Part shown: piece by piece, positions 26,344-33,076 of the stretch
Layout: each line of letters starts with the position of its first letter
Position numbering within the stretch: the stretch's first letter is position 1
Source: Nitrosomonas sp.
GTDB taxonomy: Bacteria > Pseudomonadota > Gammaproteobacteria > Burkholderiales > Nitrosomonadaceae
Direction of reading: 5' to 3'
Length of the DNA stretch: 33,076 bases
Assembly (NCBI GenBank): GCA_020446045.1
Contig: JAGRFM010000112.1
Span: 1 to 33,076 of the forward strand
Notes under the pieces: generated by a model
Told to the model about the DNA's origin: nothing
What the model saw: the letters and a program-made list of their open reading frames with translations, nothing else
Databases searched by the model: none
Program-made: the position numbers and the translations under genes

Positions 26344-27465
26344 TCAAGGATTTTTCAGCAAAGTCATGGCATTCACGTAAGGCTTACCCGAATCATGCGC
26401 AACAGCCTGGTGTGTAAGATGTCCCTTGAAAACATTCAAACCGTCACGCAAATGCGGATCGTCAATAAGCGCTTTCCGGTAGCCTTTTTCGGCTATCAAC
26501 AACACAAACGGCAACGTGACGTTATTCAATGCAAACGTTGATGTTCGTGCTACGGCGCCAGGCATATTGGAAACACAGTAATGCACAACATCATCCAGAA
26601 TAAAAATAGGATCAGCCAGTGTAGTGGGTCGCGATGTTGCAAAGCAGCCACCCTGGTCAATTGCAACATCGACCAAAACAGAACCGCGATGCATGGTTTT
26701 CACTAATTCACGATTCACCAGTCTCGGCGTTGAAGCGCCCGGAACCAGAACTGCACCAATGACAAGGTCGGCTTCCGACACATGTTCTTCAATCGCATCG
26801 ACGGTTGAAAAAACAGTATTGATTCGTGAGCCGTACTGCAGATCCAGTTGCTGTAACCGGTGTATCGATTTATCCAGTACCGTCACATGCGCTTCCATAC
26901 CCATCGCCACACGCGCCGCATTAGTGCCAACCACGCCACCACCGATAACAACCACTTTTGCCGATGGAACACCGGATACACCCCCCAACAACATACCCCG
27001 ACCACCCTGATCCATTTCAAGTGCATGCGCACCGGCCTGAATCGCCATGCGTCCGGCTACCTCACTCATCGGCGCAAGTAATGGCAAACCTCCGTACTGG
27101 TCGGTAACGGTTTCATATGCAATAGCAATGCACGCCGAATCAAGCAGTCCCTGGGCCTGTACCGGATCCGGAGCAAGGTGCAGATACGTAAACAAAACCT
27201 GTTCAGGGCGTAGCAAAGGCAGTTCAGTCGATTGCGGCTCTTTTACTTTGACAATTAATTCTGCCCGGAAATAGATTTCTTCAGGCGTTTCAACAATCTC
27301 TGCGCCCGCTGCCTGGTAACGACTGTCATCCAATCCAATTGCCTGTGCCGCATTTTTCTGCACCATAACCTGATGGCCGTGTACCACCAGTTCCCGCACT
27401 GATGCCGGTGTAAGGCCGACGCGATTTTCATGAATTTTGATTTCTTTTGGAACGCCAATCAGCAT
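26344..27465 (-). CDS. ald: Alanine dehydrogenase
   Basis: A 373-residue NAD-dependent L-alanine dehydrogenase, which interconverts alanine and pyruvate plus ammonia. The start MLIGVPKEIKIHENRVGLTP is the family signature. The substrate region has IAYETVTDQYGGLPLLAPMS (about residues 93-112) and the MAIQAGAHALE segment. The NAD fold contains KVVVIGGGVVGTNAARVA (about 170-187). VDVAIDQGGCFATSRPTTLA (about 268-287) and VSNMPGAVARTSTFALNN (about 305-322) complete it. An AAGGA ribosome-binding site lies about nine bases before the ATG. Its upstream region begins with the left end of the 250-bp MITE-like element only 24 bases away, so its promoter probably lies in or across the element. It is convergent with the diguanylate cyclase (28-base gap). 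Confidence 0.96.
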   Translation of the reverse strand: MLIGVPKEIKIHENRVGLTPASVRELVVHGHQVMVQKNAAQAIGLDDSRYQAAGAEIVETPEEIYFRAELIVKVKEPQSTELPLLRPEQVLFTYLHLAPDPVQAQGLLDSACIAIAYETVTDQYGGLPLLAPMSEVAGRMAIQAGAHALEMDQGGRGMLLGGVSGVPSAKVVVIGGGVVGTNAARVAMGMEAHVTVLDKSIHRLQQLDLQYGSRINTVFSTVDAIEEHVSEADLVIGAVLVPGASTPRLVNRELVKTMHRGSVLVDVAIDQGGCFATSRPTTLADPIFILDDVVHYCVSNMPGAVARTSTFALNNVTLPFVLLIAEKGYRKALIDDPHLRDGLNVFKGHLTHQAVAHDSGKPYVNAMTLLKNP

Positions 27466-27489
27466 GTTAAATATCCTTTATTAAAATCC

Positions 27490-27739
27490 AGTGCTATTTC
27501 AATTTGATATTGCCAGGCACAGCGTTACCGTGGTGTTATGCAATAAGACGCAGTGTGCAGGAAAGGGTTATTCCCTTTTCAAGTACTGCAACACGGTAGC
27601 GCCCTGTGGGTGAGCTTTTCATCGCCCATGGACAGCGTTGTGTCTTTGGGTAATAGAACAACTATTTCCTGCAAGGCACGCCTCGCCAGTAACACTGAAA
27701 AGCTAACTGTATCAGGCAATATTAAATTGAAATAGCACT
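27490..27739. mobile_element. MITE-like element, 250 bp, with 25-bp terminal inverted repeats
   Basis: The left end 27490-27514 (AGTGCTATTTCAATTTGATA, then TTGCC) and the right end 27715-27739 are reverse complements at 24 of 25 positions. The 200-base interior has no transposase; a 60-codon frame at 27553-27735 reads into the right repeat and looks fortuitous. The interior has its own imperfect stem (TACCGTG near 27531 against CACGGTA near 27591). No clear target-site duplication is visible. The left terminal sequence recurs as a 20-base exact match at 2543-2562. A non-autonomous element mobilised by an IS elsewhere is the best reading. Confidence 0.65.
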
Positions 27740-27885
27740 AGTGTGACAAAAAACACAGAAAAAAAATGCGCGGGCAACTATTATTCACTTCATGAGAACA
27801 GCATTTTGTTCCTTCATTCTCCCAAAACTTTTACTACTCTCCTTTGACCAGCTATCAGCATCGCCTGATCAGCTGGTTTTTTCTT
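27740..27885 (+). ncRNA. Candidate small RNA ending at an orphan terminator
   Basis: A strong rightward terminator at 27847-27882 has no rightward gene ahead of it: ald lies leftward at 26344-27465, and the following SDR gene is leftward too. The stretch before it is rich in C/U runs (GTTCCTTC, TCTCCC, CTCTCCTTT) that could pair with Shine-Dalgarno sequences, as in several regulatory RNA families. I could not identify a convincing promoter, so the 5' end is only a guess. Confidence 0.3.
27847..27882 (+). terminator. Rho-independent terminator without an obvious gene
   Basis: ACCAGCTATCAG (27847-27858) pairs with CTGATCAGCTGGT (27865-27877), with one bulged base and a six-base loop. A run of six T follows (27877-27882). 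On the minus strand the hairpin is not followed by a T-run, so it does not serve the leftward SDR gene well. Confidence 0.75.
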
Positions 27886-27891
27886 ATTCCG

Positions 27892-28632
27892 TCATATAAT
27901 GCCACCATTAGCACCGATATCCTGCCCCGTAATCCATCGCGCTTCCTCACTGACCAAAAACAATACGATGTGTGCAATGTCATCGACTTCACCAATCCGG
28001 CCTAACGATGATAAATCAGACATACGCTGAATATCATCCGCTGTTTTTCCCGCGCGGAAAAGTTCCGTATAAACAGGTCCCGGAGACACCGAATTCACAG
28101 TTATGCCACGCTCGCCGATTTCCCGTGCAAAAATGCGCGTCAATTGTTCAACCGCACCCTTTGTTGCCGCATAGGGCCCATATTTTGGCAGCATCAGGCG
28201 TGTTACCGTACTGGAAATGTTGACGATACGGCCATTATCCGCCAAGCGTCCGGCAGCCTCGCGCAGCGTATAAAAAATACTTTTGAGATTAATATTGAGA
28301 ATTCGTTCGAATTCTTCGTCGGTCACCTCGGCGATTTTTTTGAAAATCAATATTCCGGCGTTATTGACCAGAATATCGATGCGCCCAAAATTTTCGATTG
28401 CCGCATCAAATAAACGTTTTACATCCCGTGAATCACTAACATCCGCCCGCACAGCTACACATTTGCCACCGGCCTGTGTAATTTTCATGCAAACATCATC
28501 CGCAGCCCGTTGATTATGTGCATAATTAACCACCACTTTTGCACCAGCCCGGGCAAGCAACATGGCGATTTCGGCGCCTATCCCTCTGGAAGACCCGGTA
28601 ACGATTGCCACTTTCTCATGTAACTCAGTCAT
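27892..28632 (-). CDS. SDR-family oxidoreductase (FabG-like)
   Basis: A 246-residue classical short-chain dehydrogenase/reductase. The cofactor loop TGSSRGIGAEIA is at about residues 12-23, NNAG at about 90-93, and the catalytic Ser in NISSTVTR at about 137-144. The active-site YAATK (Tyr, Lys) is at about 153-157, with a PGPVYTELF segment after it. The end, WITGQDIGANGG, is typical of 3-oxoacyl-ACP reductase-like members. An Arg/Asn pattern after the second strand suggests NADP(H), though this is not certain. Substrate is unknown; it is not in a fatty-acid synthesis cluster. It lies 41 bases after tatD on the same strand and may be co-transcribed with it. Confidence 0.92.
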   Translation of the reverse strand: MTELHEKVAIVTGSSRGIGAEIAMLLARAGAKVVVNYAHNQRAADDVCMKITQAGGKCVAVRADVSDSRDVKRLFDAAIENFGRIDILVNNAGILIFKKIAEVTDEEFERILNINLKSIFYTLREAAGRLADNGRIVNISSTVTRLMLPKYGPYAATKGAVEQLTRIFAREIGERGITVNSVSPGPVYTELFRAGKTADDIQRMSDLSSLGRIGEVDDIAHIVLFLVSEEARWITGQDIGANGGII

Positions 28633-28673
28633 ATCGATAGTATTTTAATAGGTAAAAAGCAATTCATCCTAAA

Positions 28674-29462
28674 TCAATGCACCTTTGATCTATTTTTATG
28701 CGCAGTTTTGAATAATCGGAAAAAATTTTCTGTTGTAGCAGAAGCCACTGTTTCCAGATCCATAGCACGCAGCCGGGCTATTTCTTCGGCAACATGTTTC
28801 ACATAGGCTGGCTGATTCATTTTGCCGCGAAAAGGTACGGGTGCCAGATACGGCGAATCAGTTTCAATCAGCATACGATCCAGTGGCGTTCTCTTGGCGA
28901 CTTCTTTGAGTTCGATTGCATTCTTAAAGGTAACAATTCCTGAAAACGAAATGTAAAAATTCATTTCAATCGCCTGTTGCGCCACTTCCCAACTTTCTGT
29001 GAAGCAATGCATCACACCACCAATTTGATCGGCGCCTTCTTCCCGCATGATTCGCAACGTATCATCCGCGGCGGAACGCGTATGAATGATCAATGGTTTA
29101 CCTGATTGGCGTGCGGCGCGGATATGTTGACGGAATCGTTCGCGCTGCCATTCCAGATCCCCTGTCAGACGATAATAATCCAACCCGGTTTCACCAATTG
29201 CGATAACACTTGGATGTTCTGCCAGTTTAACCAAGTGTGCGGCATCCGGTTCATGCTCAATTTCATAATCGGGGTGAACACCCACAGAAGCATACAAATT
29301 GTCATACGCTATTGCCAAATCCAGCACACGCTGAAAATCGGCCAGATTGACACCGACGCATAACGCATGAGTAACCTGGTTCCTCGCCATATTACGCAAT
29401 AATTCATCCAGATTAGTGGCGAGATCGGGAAAATCCAAATGACAATGTGAATCAACAAACAT
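28674..29462 (-). CDS. TatD family metal-dependent hydrolase (DNase)
   Basis: A 262-residue TIM-barrel hydrolase. Metal-binding motifs appear in order: DSHCHLDF (residues 4-11), GETGLDYYR (about 92-100), IIHTRSA (about 125-131), HCFTESW (about 152-158) and the final IETDSPYLAP (about 203-212). TatD proteins are 3'-to-5' exonucleases that act in DNA repair and degradation. In many betaproteobacteria tatD follows holB and a PilZ gene; here neither is present, and the upstream neighbour on the same strand is queD. Confidence 0.94.
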   Translation of the reverse strand: MFVDSHCHLDFPDLATNLDELLRNMARNQVTHALCVGVNLADFQRVLDLAIAYDNLYASVGVHPDYEIEHEPDAAHLVKLAEHPSVIAIGETGLDYYRLTGDLEWQRERFRQHIRAARQSGKPLIIHTRSAADDTLRIMREEGADQIGGVMHCFTESWEVAQQAIEMNFYISFSGIVTFKNAIELKEVAKRTPLDRMLIETDSPYLAPVPFRGKMNQPAYVKHVAEEIARLRAMDLETVASATTENFFRLFKTAHKNRSKVH

Positions 29463-29493
29463 AATACTTTTTAATAGTGTTTATAATAGAAAA

Positions 29494-29943
29494 TCAATGC
29501 GCACCACGCACCGCATCTGCCCAGCAATTCGGCGTTTCGTACAATCGTACTTTTTCCAGCTGCAAATGATTGCCGTAGCTATCCTGGTAAGCCTCATCAA
29601 GAATACCAAAAGCAATGACAGCGAGATTCTCAGCCGTTGGCTGTACGTCCAACACAACGGTTTTATGATCATTCAGCGTCTGTAAAAACTGCAAAACGGG
29701 GGTGTCTCCGGAATATACCAGGAAAGCATGATCCCATTTATCAACCAGCACTTTTCTGGCAATGCGTTTCACTTCGGCAAAATCCATTACCATCCCTTGT
29801 TGCACCACGCCTTTCTCGGCGATAATATATCCTGAAAGTGTTATTTCAATGGCATAACGATGCCCATGCAAATGGCGGCATTTACTGTTATGCGTAGAAA
29901 TTCTATGACCGGCATCAAATTCCAGCCTGCGTGTAATAAGCAT
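29494..29943 (-). CDS. queD: 6-carboxytetrahydropterin synthase QueD
   Basis: Starting at the ATG at 29943 gives 149 residues, beginning MLITRRLEFDAGHRISTHNS, the expected N-terminus. The frame stays open to 30015, but that would overlap the divergent radical SAM gene and add 24 non-family residues. The enzyme converts dihydroneopterin triphosphate to 6-carboxytetrahydropterin, the second step to 7-deazaguanines and queuosine. The catalytic Cys and the zinc histidines are visible in SKCRHLHGHRY (about residues 20-30) together with the earlier DAGH. WDHAFLV (about 70) and PTAENLAVIAFGIL (about 102-115) are also typical. No queC, queE or queF is adjacent. Confidence 0.94.
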   Translation of the reverse strand: MLITRRLEFDAGHRISTHNSKCRHLHGHRYAIEITLSGYIIAEKGVVQQGMVMDFAEVKRIARKVLVDKWDHAFLVYSGDTPVLQFLQTLNDHKTVVLDVQPTAENLAVIAFGILDEAYQDSYGNHLQLEKVRLYETPNCWADAVRGAH

Positions 29944-29984
29944 AAGGGCGTTTTCTTTTTCAATAATTTTGCAGGATTGTACCA

Positions 29985-30845
29985 TTGCAGCAAAAATCCA
30001 ACCTACTGAATACATCTGACCACAATCGCAATGCAGCGGGTCTGACTTATGTATATCCCGTTATTTCTCGCCGGGCGGGTGGCGTATCTATCGGTATTAA
30101 TTTGAACCCAAATAACGCATGCAATTGGCGCTGTATCTATTGCCAGGTTCCCAATCTGAAACGTGGCGTCGCTCCACCGATCGATTTGGTAAAACTTGAA
30201 ACAGAATTACGCGGTTTTCTAAATGAATTACTTTATGGCAATTTCATGCAGGATAAAGTCCCGCCTGAAGTAAGAAAAATCAGCGATATTGCACTATCGG
30301 GTAACGGTGAACCAACCAGCGCCAAAGAATTTGAGCAGATTATTGAACTGATTGGCCGTGTGAAACAGGATTTTCATTTGCCAAGTGATCTGAAACTGGT
30401 GTTAATTACCAATGGCAGCTTTATCGACCGTCCCTATGTTGTCGCCAGCCTGAAACATATGGCAAAAATGAACGGCGAGATATGGTTTAAACTCGATAGC
30501 GCCACCAGTAAAGGCCGGTTGCAAATAAACAACACTCGCATGAGTATGAAACGGGTTTTTGATAATTTAAAACTGGCCACATCCTATTGTCCAACCTGGC
30601 TGCAAACTTGTGTTTTCAATCAAAACGGGCAACCGCCATCTGACGAAGAAACTCTTTCTTATCTGGAGTTTATACAAGTTTTGCAACAAAATGAGATTGC
30701 CTTACAAGGCGTCATGCTGTATGGCATTGAACGCACGTCATATCAACCTGAGGCATCAACACTAACCAAAGTTGATGAATCATGGTTTATTGCTTTTGCA
30801 GATAAAATCAAAGCGTTAGGCATCAAAGTCAGGCAAAACTTTTAA
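29985..30845 (+). CDS. Radical SAM protein, TYW1/COG0731-like
   Basis: A 286-residue radical SAM enzyme with the CX3CX2C cluster in NNACNWRCIYCQVPN (about residues 43-57), preceded by SRRAGGVSIGINLNP. SGNGEPTS (about 105-112) is the GGE-like SAM motif, and LVLITNGSFID (about 138-148) is also typical. The CNWRCIYCQ form and the overall layout suggest the COG0731 group, related to wyosine-base synthase TYW1; bacterial members are of unknown function. It is too long and has the wrong motif context to be a standard QueE. The start is TTG at 29985 with AGGA eight bases upstream. It is divergent from queD across only 41 bases, so the two may share control. Confidence 0.88.
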   Translation: MQQKSNLLNTSDHNRNAAGLTYVYPVISRRAGGVSIGINLNPNNACNWRCIYCQVPNLKRGVAPPIDLVKLETELRGFLNELLYGNFMQDKVPPEVRKISDIALSGNGEPTSAKEFEQIIELIGRVKQDFHLPSDLKLVLITNGSFIDRPYVVASLKHMAKMNGEIWFKLDSATSKGRLQINNTRMSMKRVFDNLKLATSYCPTWLQTCVFNQNGQPPSDEETLSYLEFIQVLQQNEIALQGVMLYGIERTSYQPEASTLTKVDESWFIAFADKIKALGIKVRQNF

Positions 30846-31210
30846 CATTTACCGTTCTTATCCCTCAACCACGTCATCAGCGCCAGTCATTGTATAGACT
30901 TACATCATCAATTGTTGCATTTTGGCAACACAGCCGAAAACATCAATAATTATTAATTATCAATAGATTACAATACAAACATTGGAATGGGCTGACATCT
31001 TTACAGCTAAAATCTGCTAATTATCTGTAAAAAAAAGGGATTTCAGGGCACTTATTAATGACTTCGTGCTAAATTAGCAACACCTATAATTATTTGCATG
31101 GTTGATTTCCAGATACTCATCGTGGCATCGTTTACAACCATAATTTTTTCAATTTATATTCTTAAACACGTTTAAATAGTGCAACCAATCAACAACAGGA
31201 GCCTTTATCC
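30846..31210. other. 365-base intergenic region upstream of the porin gene
   Basis: AT-rich leader of the outer-membrane protein gene. It contains a 6-bp hairpin (TGTTGC at 30913-30918 with GCAACA at 30925-30930), a palindrome TGCTAAATTAGCA near 31068, and runs such as AATAATTATTAATTATC near 30945. I see no coding frame. No promoter pair stands out clearly. Confidence 0.4.
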
Positions 31211-32860
31211 ATGAGTTCGCCCATTCCTCCGGTTCTATCCCTGGCAATCACTGCCCGAAATAGAGCTCAGTCATTCGCAAACTTTATGCGCTATGCGTTG
31301 GTGTCTTGTTTTTGCATGTCGTTATTTGTTTTCCAGGCACATGCATCGAATCAGGATACCGAATCGGCACAAGCGACAAACAGCGGCAAATTTGATTTTT
31401 CAAAAGTCCCACCGGTTACACCAATGCCGAGACCCGGACTGTTTGGAGCACCACCTTCCGGTCCAGGCTACTATTCCATAAAAGATCTGGTTACTGGCAA
31501 CAAACGTGAAAATCGACCCTCTAAGCCATACGCACCATTTGCATTAATGCCGACTTCCGCGTTTGACGTCGATTTCAGATACCTGGAAAACCCTGAACAT
31601 GAAAAGAACTTATTCGATCCGGTAAAGCGCATACACCTGGGCAATGACTGGTTGCTGTCTTTCGGCGGAAGTTTCTGGTACCGCTATGTCCATGAGACAG
31701 ACAGCCGACTGAATGCCAACGATACCAATAATGATTGGCATATGCTGCGTACGCGGGTACATGCAGATTTATGGTACCGTGACCGTGTTCGCTTATTCGC
31801 AGAATTCCTCGATGCCCGTGCATTTGGCGGAGAATTAACACCGCTGGGTATTGAAAGAAATCATACAGATATGCTCAATCTGTTCGCCGATATTAAACTG
31901 GCCGATGTTAATGGTCCGATTTATTTCAGAGCCGGCCGTCAGGAATTGCTGTATGGTTCACAAAGACTGATCTCCACACTGGATTGGGCTAATACACGAC
32001 GCACTTTCCAGGGTGGTAAGGTTTTCTGGCGCAATCAAAAATTCGATCTGGATGCGTTTTGGGTAAGACCCATGAAAACTCAGAAAGGCGATTTCGATAA
32101 CTGGGATACACAGCAAAATTTCTGGGGTTTGTGGGGTAGCATCAAACCCATGCCAGGCCATTTGATTGATCTTTATTATCTGGGATTGGACAACCAGAAT
32201 CCTGTCTCACCAGCAAATGTCGCGATCGGAAATATCATGGGCGGTAATTTCTCGATACATACCTGGGGTGGCCGTTTAGTGGGTAATTTTGACCGTTATC
32301 TCTATGAATTGGAAGGTATGTATCAATGGGGTGAACGATCAAATCTGGACGTTTCCGCCTTTGCAGTTGCTACCGGCTTGGGTTATCGTGTGCCACTACC
32401 GATGAATCCACATGTCTGGATTCGCTATGATTTTGCATCCGGTGATGCCAATCCGAACGATGGAAGAAGCAACACATTCAGCCATTTGTTCCCATTCGGT
32501 CACTACTATATGGGTTTCATGGATCGTGTCGGACGTCAGAATATTCATGATATCAACGCACAAATCACCATGCATCCGGTGCCTTGGTTTACCTTCATTT
32601 CACAATATCATCGTTACTACCTGGCGAATGACCGCGACTATCTGTATAACGCAGGCGGTGCAGCAGCCTTGAGAGATCCAACCGGACAATCAGGCAGTCA
32701 TGTAGGCGATGAAATCGATTTCCGTGCCAATATCCATATCAGCCGCAATCATGATGTGTTGGTAGGTTATTCCAAATTGTTTAGTGGAAAGTTTTTGAAA
32801 GCACAACGGCCTGGCACTGATGCCGATTTGTTCTATGTTCAATACAACTTCAGATTCTAA
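31211..32860 (+). CDS. Alginate export family outer-membrane protein (AlgE-like porin)
   Basis: A 549-residue beta-barrel protein. A well-placed AGGAG precedes the ATG. The signal peptide has an unusually long n-region: the hydrophobic core is at about residues 26-43 (MRYALVSCFCMSLFVFQAHA) and cleavage probably follows AHA. A proline-rich stretch (about 65-95; PPVTPMPRPGLFGAPPSGPG) leads to the barrel. Alternating aromatic strands such as WLLSFGGSFWYRYVHE (about 145-160) and RVRLFAEFLDARAFGG (about 196-211) follow. FRAGRQELLYGSQRLIS (about 242-258) is the alginate-export domain hallmark, and the terminal strand ADLFYVQYNFRF ends in Phe as outer-membrane proteins do. No alginate synthesis genes are nearby, so the substrate is unknown. 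Confidence 0.92.
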   Translation: MSSPIPPVLSLAITARNRAQSFANFMRYALVSCFCMSLFVFQAHASNQDTESAQATNSGKFDFSKVPPVTPMPRPGLFGAPPSGPGYYSIKDLVTGNKRENRPSKPYAPFALMPTSAFDVDFRYLENPEHEKNLFDPVKRIHLGNDWLLSFGGSFWYRYVHETDSRLNANDTNNDWHMLRTRVHADLWYRDRVRLFAEFLDARAFGGELTPLGIERNHTDMLNLFADIKLADVNGPIYFRAGRQELLYGSQRLISTLDWANTRRTFQGGKVFWRNQKFDLDAFWVRPMKTQKGDFDNWDTQQNFWGLWGSIKPMPGHLIDLYYLGLDNQNPVSPANVAIGNIMGGNFSIHTWGGRLVGNFDRYLYELEGMYQWGERSNLDVSAFAVATGLGYRVPLPMNPHVWIRYDFASGDANPNDGRSNTFSHLFPFGHYYMGFMDRVGRQNIHDINAQITMHPVPWFTFISQYHRYYLANDRDYLYNAGGAAALRDPTGQSGSHVGDEIDFRANIHISRNHDVLVGYSKLFSGKFLKAQRPGTDADLFYVQYNFRF

Positions 32861-32893
32861 ATAGGCCACACGCAGATTCTGTTCTGTCTAAAA

Positions 32894-32938
32894 ACAGGCA
32901 ATTTCCTAGTCTAAACGCAAGGAAATTGCCTGTCTTTT
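32894..32938 (+). terminator. Rho-independent terminator of the porin gene
   Basis: A perfect 14-bp stem (ACAGGCAATTTCCT at 32894-32907 with its complement at 32920-32933) has a 12-base loop and is followed by CTTTTT. It lies 34 bases after the porin stop codon. Confidence 0.9.
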
Positions 32939-32982
32939 TGATTTCTCCGCGGTTCTTCTCCGGTCTTGTGTATGCATTTTTG

Positions 32983-33060
32983 TCTTTTTTCTGCCCTTCA
33001 CTATCTGCGTCAGTCGCACAAATATTGGGCTGACGTAGATAGTGAAGAGTAGAAAAAACT
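32983..33060. repeat. Long imperfect hairpin at the right edge
   Basis: Arms 32983-33013 and 33030-33060 are reverse complements at 26 of 31 positions, with a 16-base loop. The T-run is in the left arm and the A-run in the right arm, so both are part of the stem and it is not a standard terminator. It may be a repeat or element end continuing beyond the window. Confidence 0.6.
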
Positions 33061-33076
33061 GCCCTGAACTTGATGC

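Noticed and set aside
27553-27735. 60-codon frame inside the MITE-like element
   Set aside because: No ribosome-binding site, reads through the terminal repeat, no recognisable family; most likely fortuitous.
29944-30015. Longer N-terminus for QueD
   Set aside because: It would overlap the divergent radical SAM start and add residues absent from the family; the ATG at 29943 gives the canonical start.
30940-30965. Second Fur box upstream of the porin gene
   Set aside because: The AT-rich stretch resembles the motif loosely, but the best alignment leaves too many mismatches.

Overview
The window reads as chromosomal DNA of a Gram-negative proteobacterium. The gene set and order (ubiE, Mrp/ApbC next to metG, an autotroph-like content with alanine and glutamate dehydrogenases, an alginate-export-type porin, moderate-to-low GC) suggest a betaproteobacterium, most likely near Nitrosomonas. 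That placement is inference from gene content; no rRNA or tRNA gene is present to confirm it. About 85-90 % of the window is coding.

Layout. 1-2.6 kb: the start of a leftward gene running off the edge, a DUF971 protein, ubiE (quinone methylation), then a two-gene cassette (coiled-coil inner-membrane protein plus lipoprotein) that resembles a phage spanin pair. Four copies of a CTAGTRCTATTT-like repeat punctuate this region. 2.8-6.5 kb: a very large multi-PAS GGDEF-EAL protein. 6.8-8.0 kb: an orphan MacB/FtsX-type permease. 8.0-8.25 kb: a 19-bp perfect inverted repeat enclosing a possible 51-codon membrane ORF. 8.25-12.4 kb: a 1395-residue SNF2-family helicase. 12.5-13.8 kb: a dicarboxylate/amino acid symporter. 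13.9-16.7 kb: tonB-exbB-exbD with a visible promoter, an operator-like repeat and a Fur-box-like site, followed by a TetR regulator. 17.0-22.0 kb: dcd-mrp leftward and metG-DUF4440-YggS rightward. 22.2-27.5 kb: an Mth938-like protein, glutamate dehydrogenase, a membrane diguanylate cyclase and alanine dehydrogenase. 27.5-27.9 kb: a 250-bp MITE-like element with 25-bp terminal inverted repeats, then an orphan rho-independent terminator that may end an unannotated small RNA. 27.9-30.8 kb: an SDR oxidoreductase, TatD, QueD, and a divergent radical SAM protein with a TYW1-like cysteine cluster. 31.2-33.1 kb: an alginate-export-family outer-membrane protein, its terminator, and a long hairpin at the right edge.

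How the parts fit. Most genes are housekeeping (quinone, dCTP/dUTP, Fe-S, Met-tRNA, PLP homeostasis, queuosine) or envelope energy coupling. Two c-di-GMP enzymes are present; one sits between the two amino-acid dehydrogenases at the carbon/nitrogen junction. No complete mobile element, CRISPR array or defence island is visible. The most unusual material is the spanin-like cassette with its flanking direct repeats, the MITE-like element sharing the same terminal sequence, the inverted-repeat segment at 8 kb with a diverged relative at 16.8 kb, and the orphan terminator at 27.85 kb.
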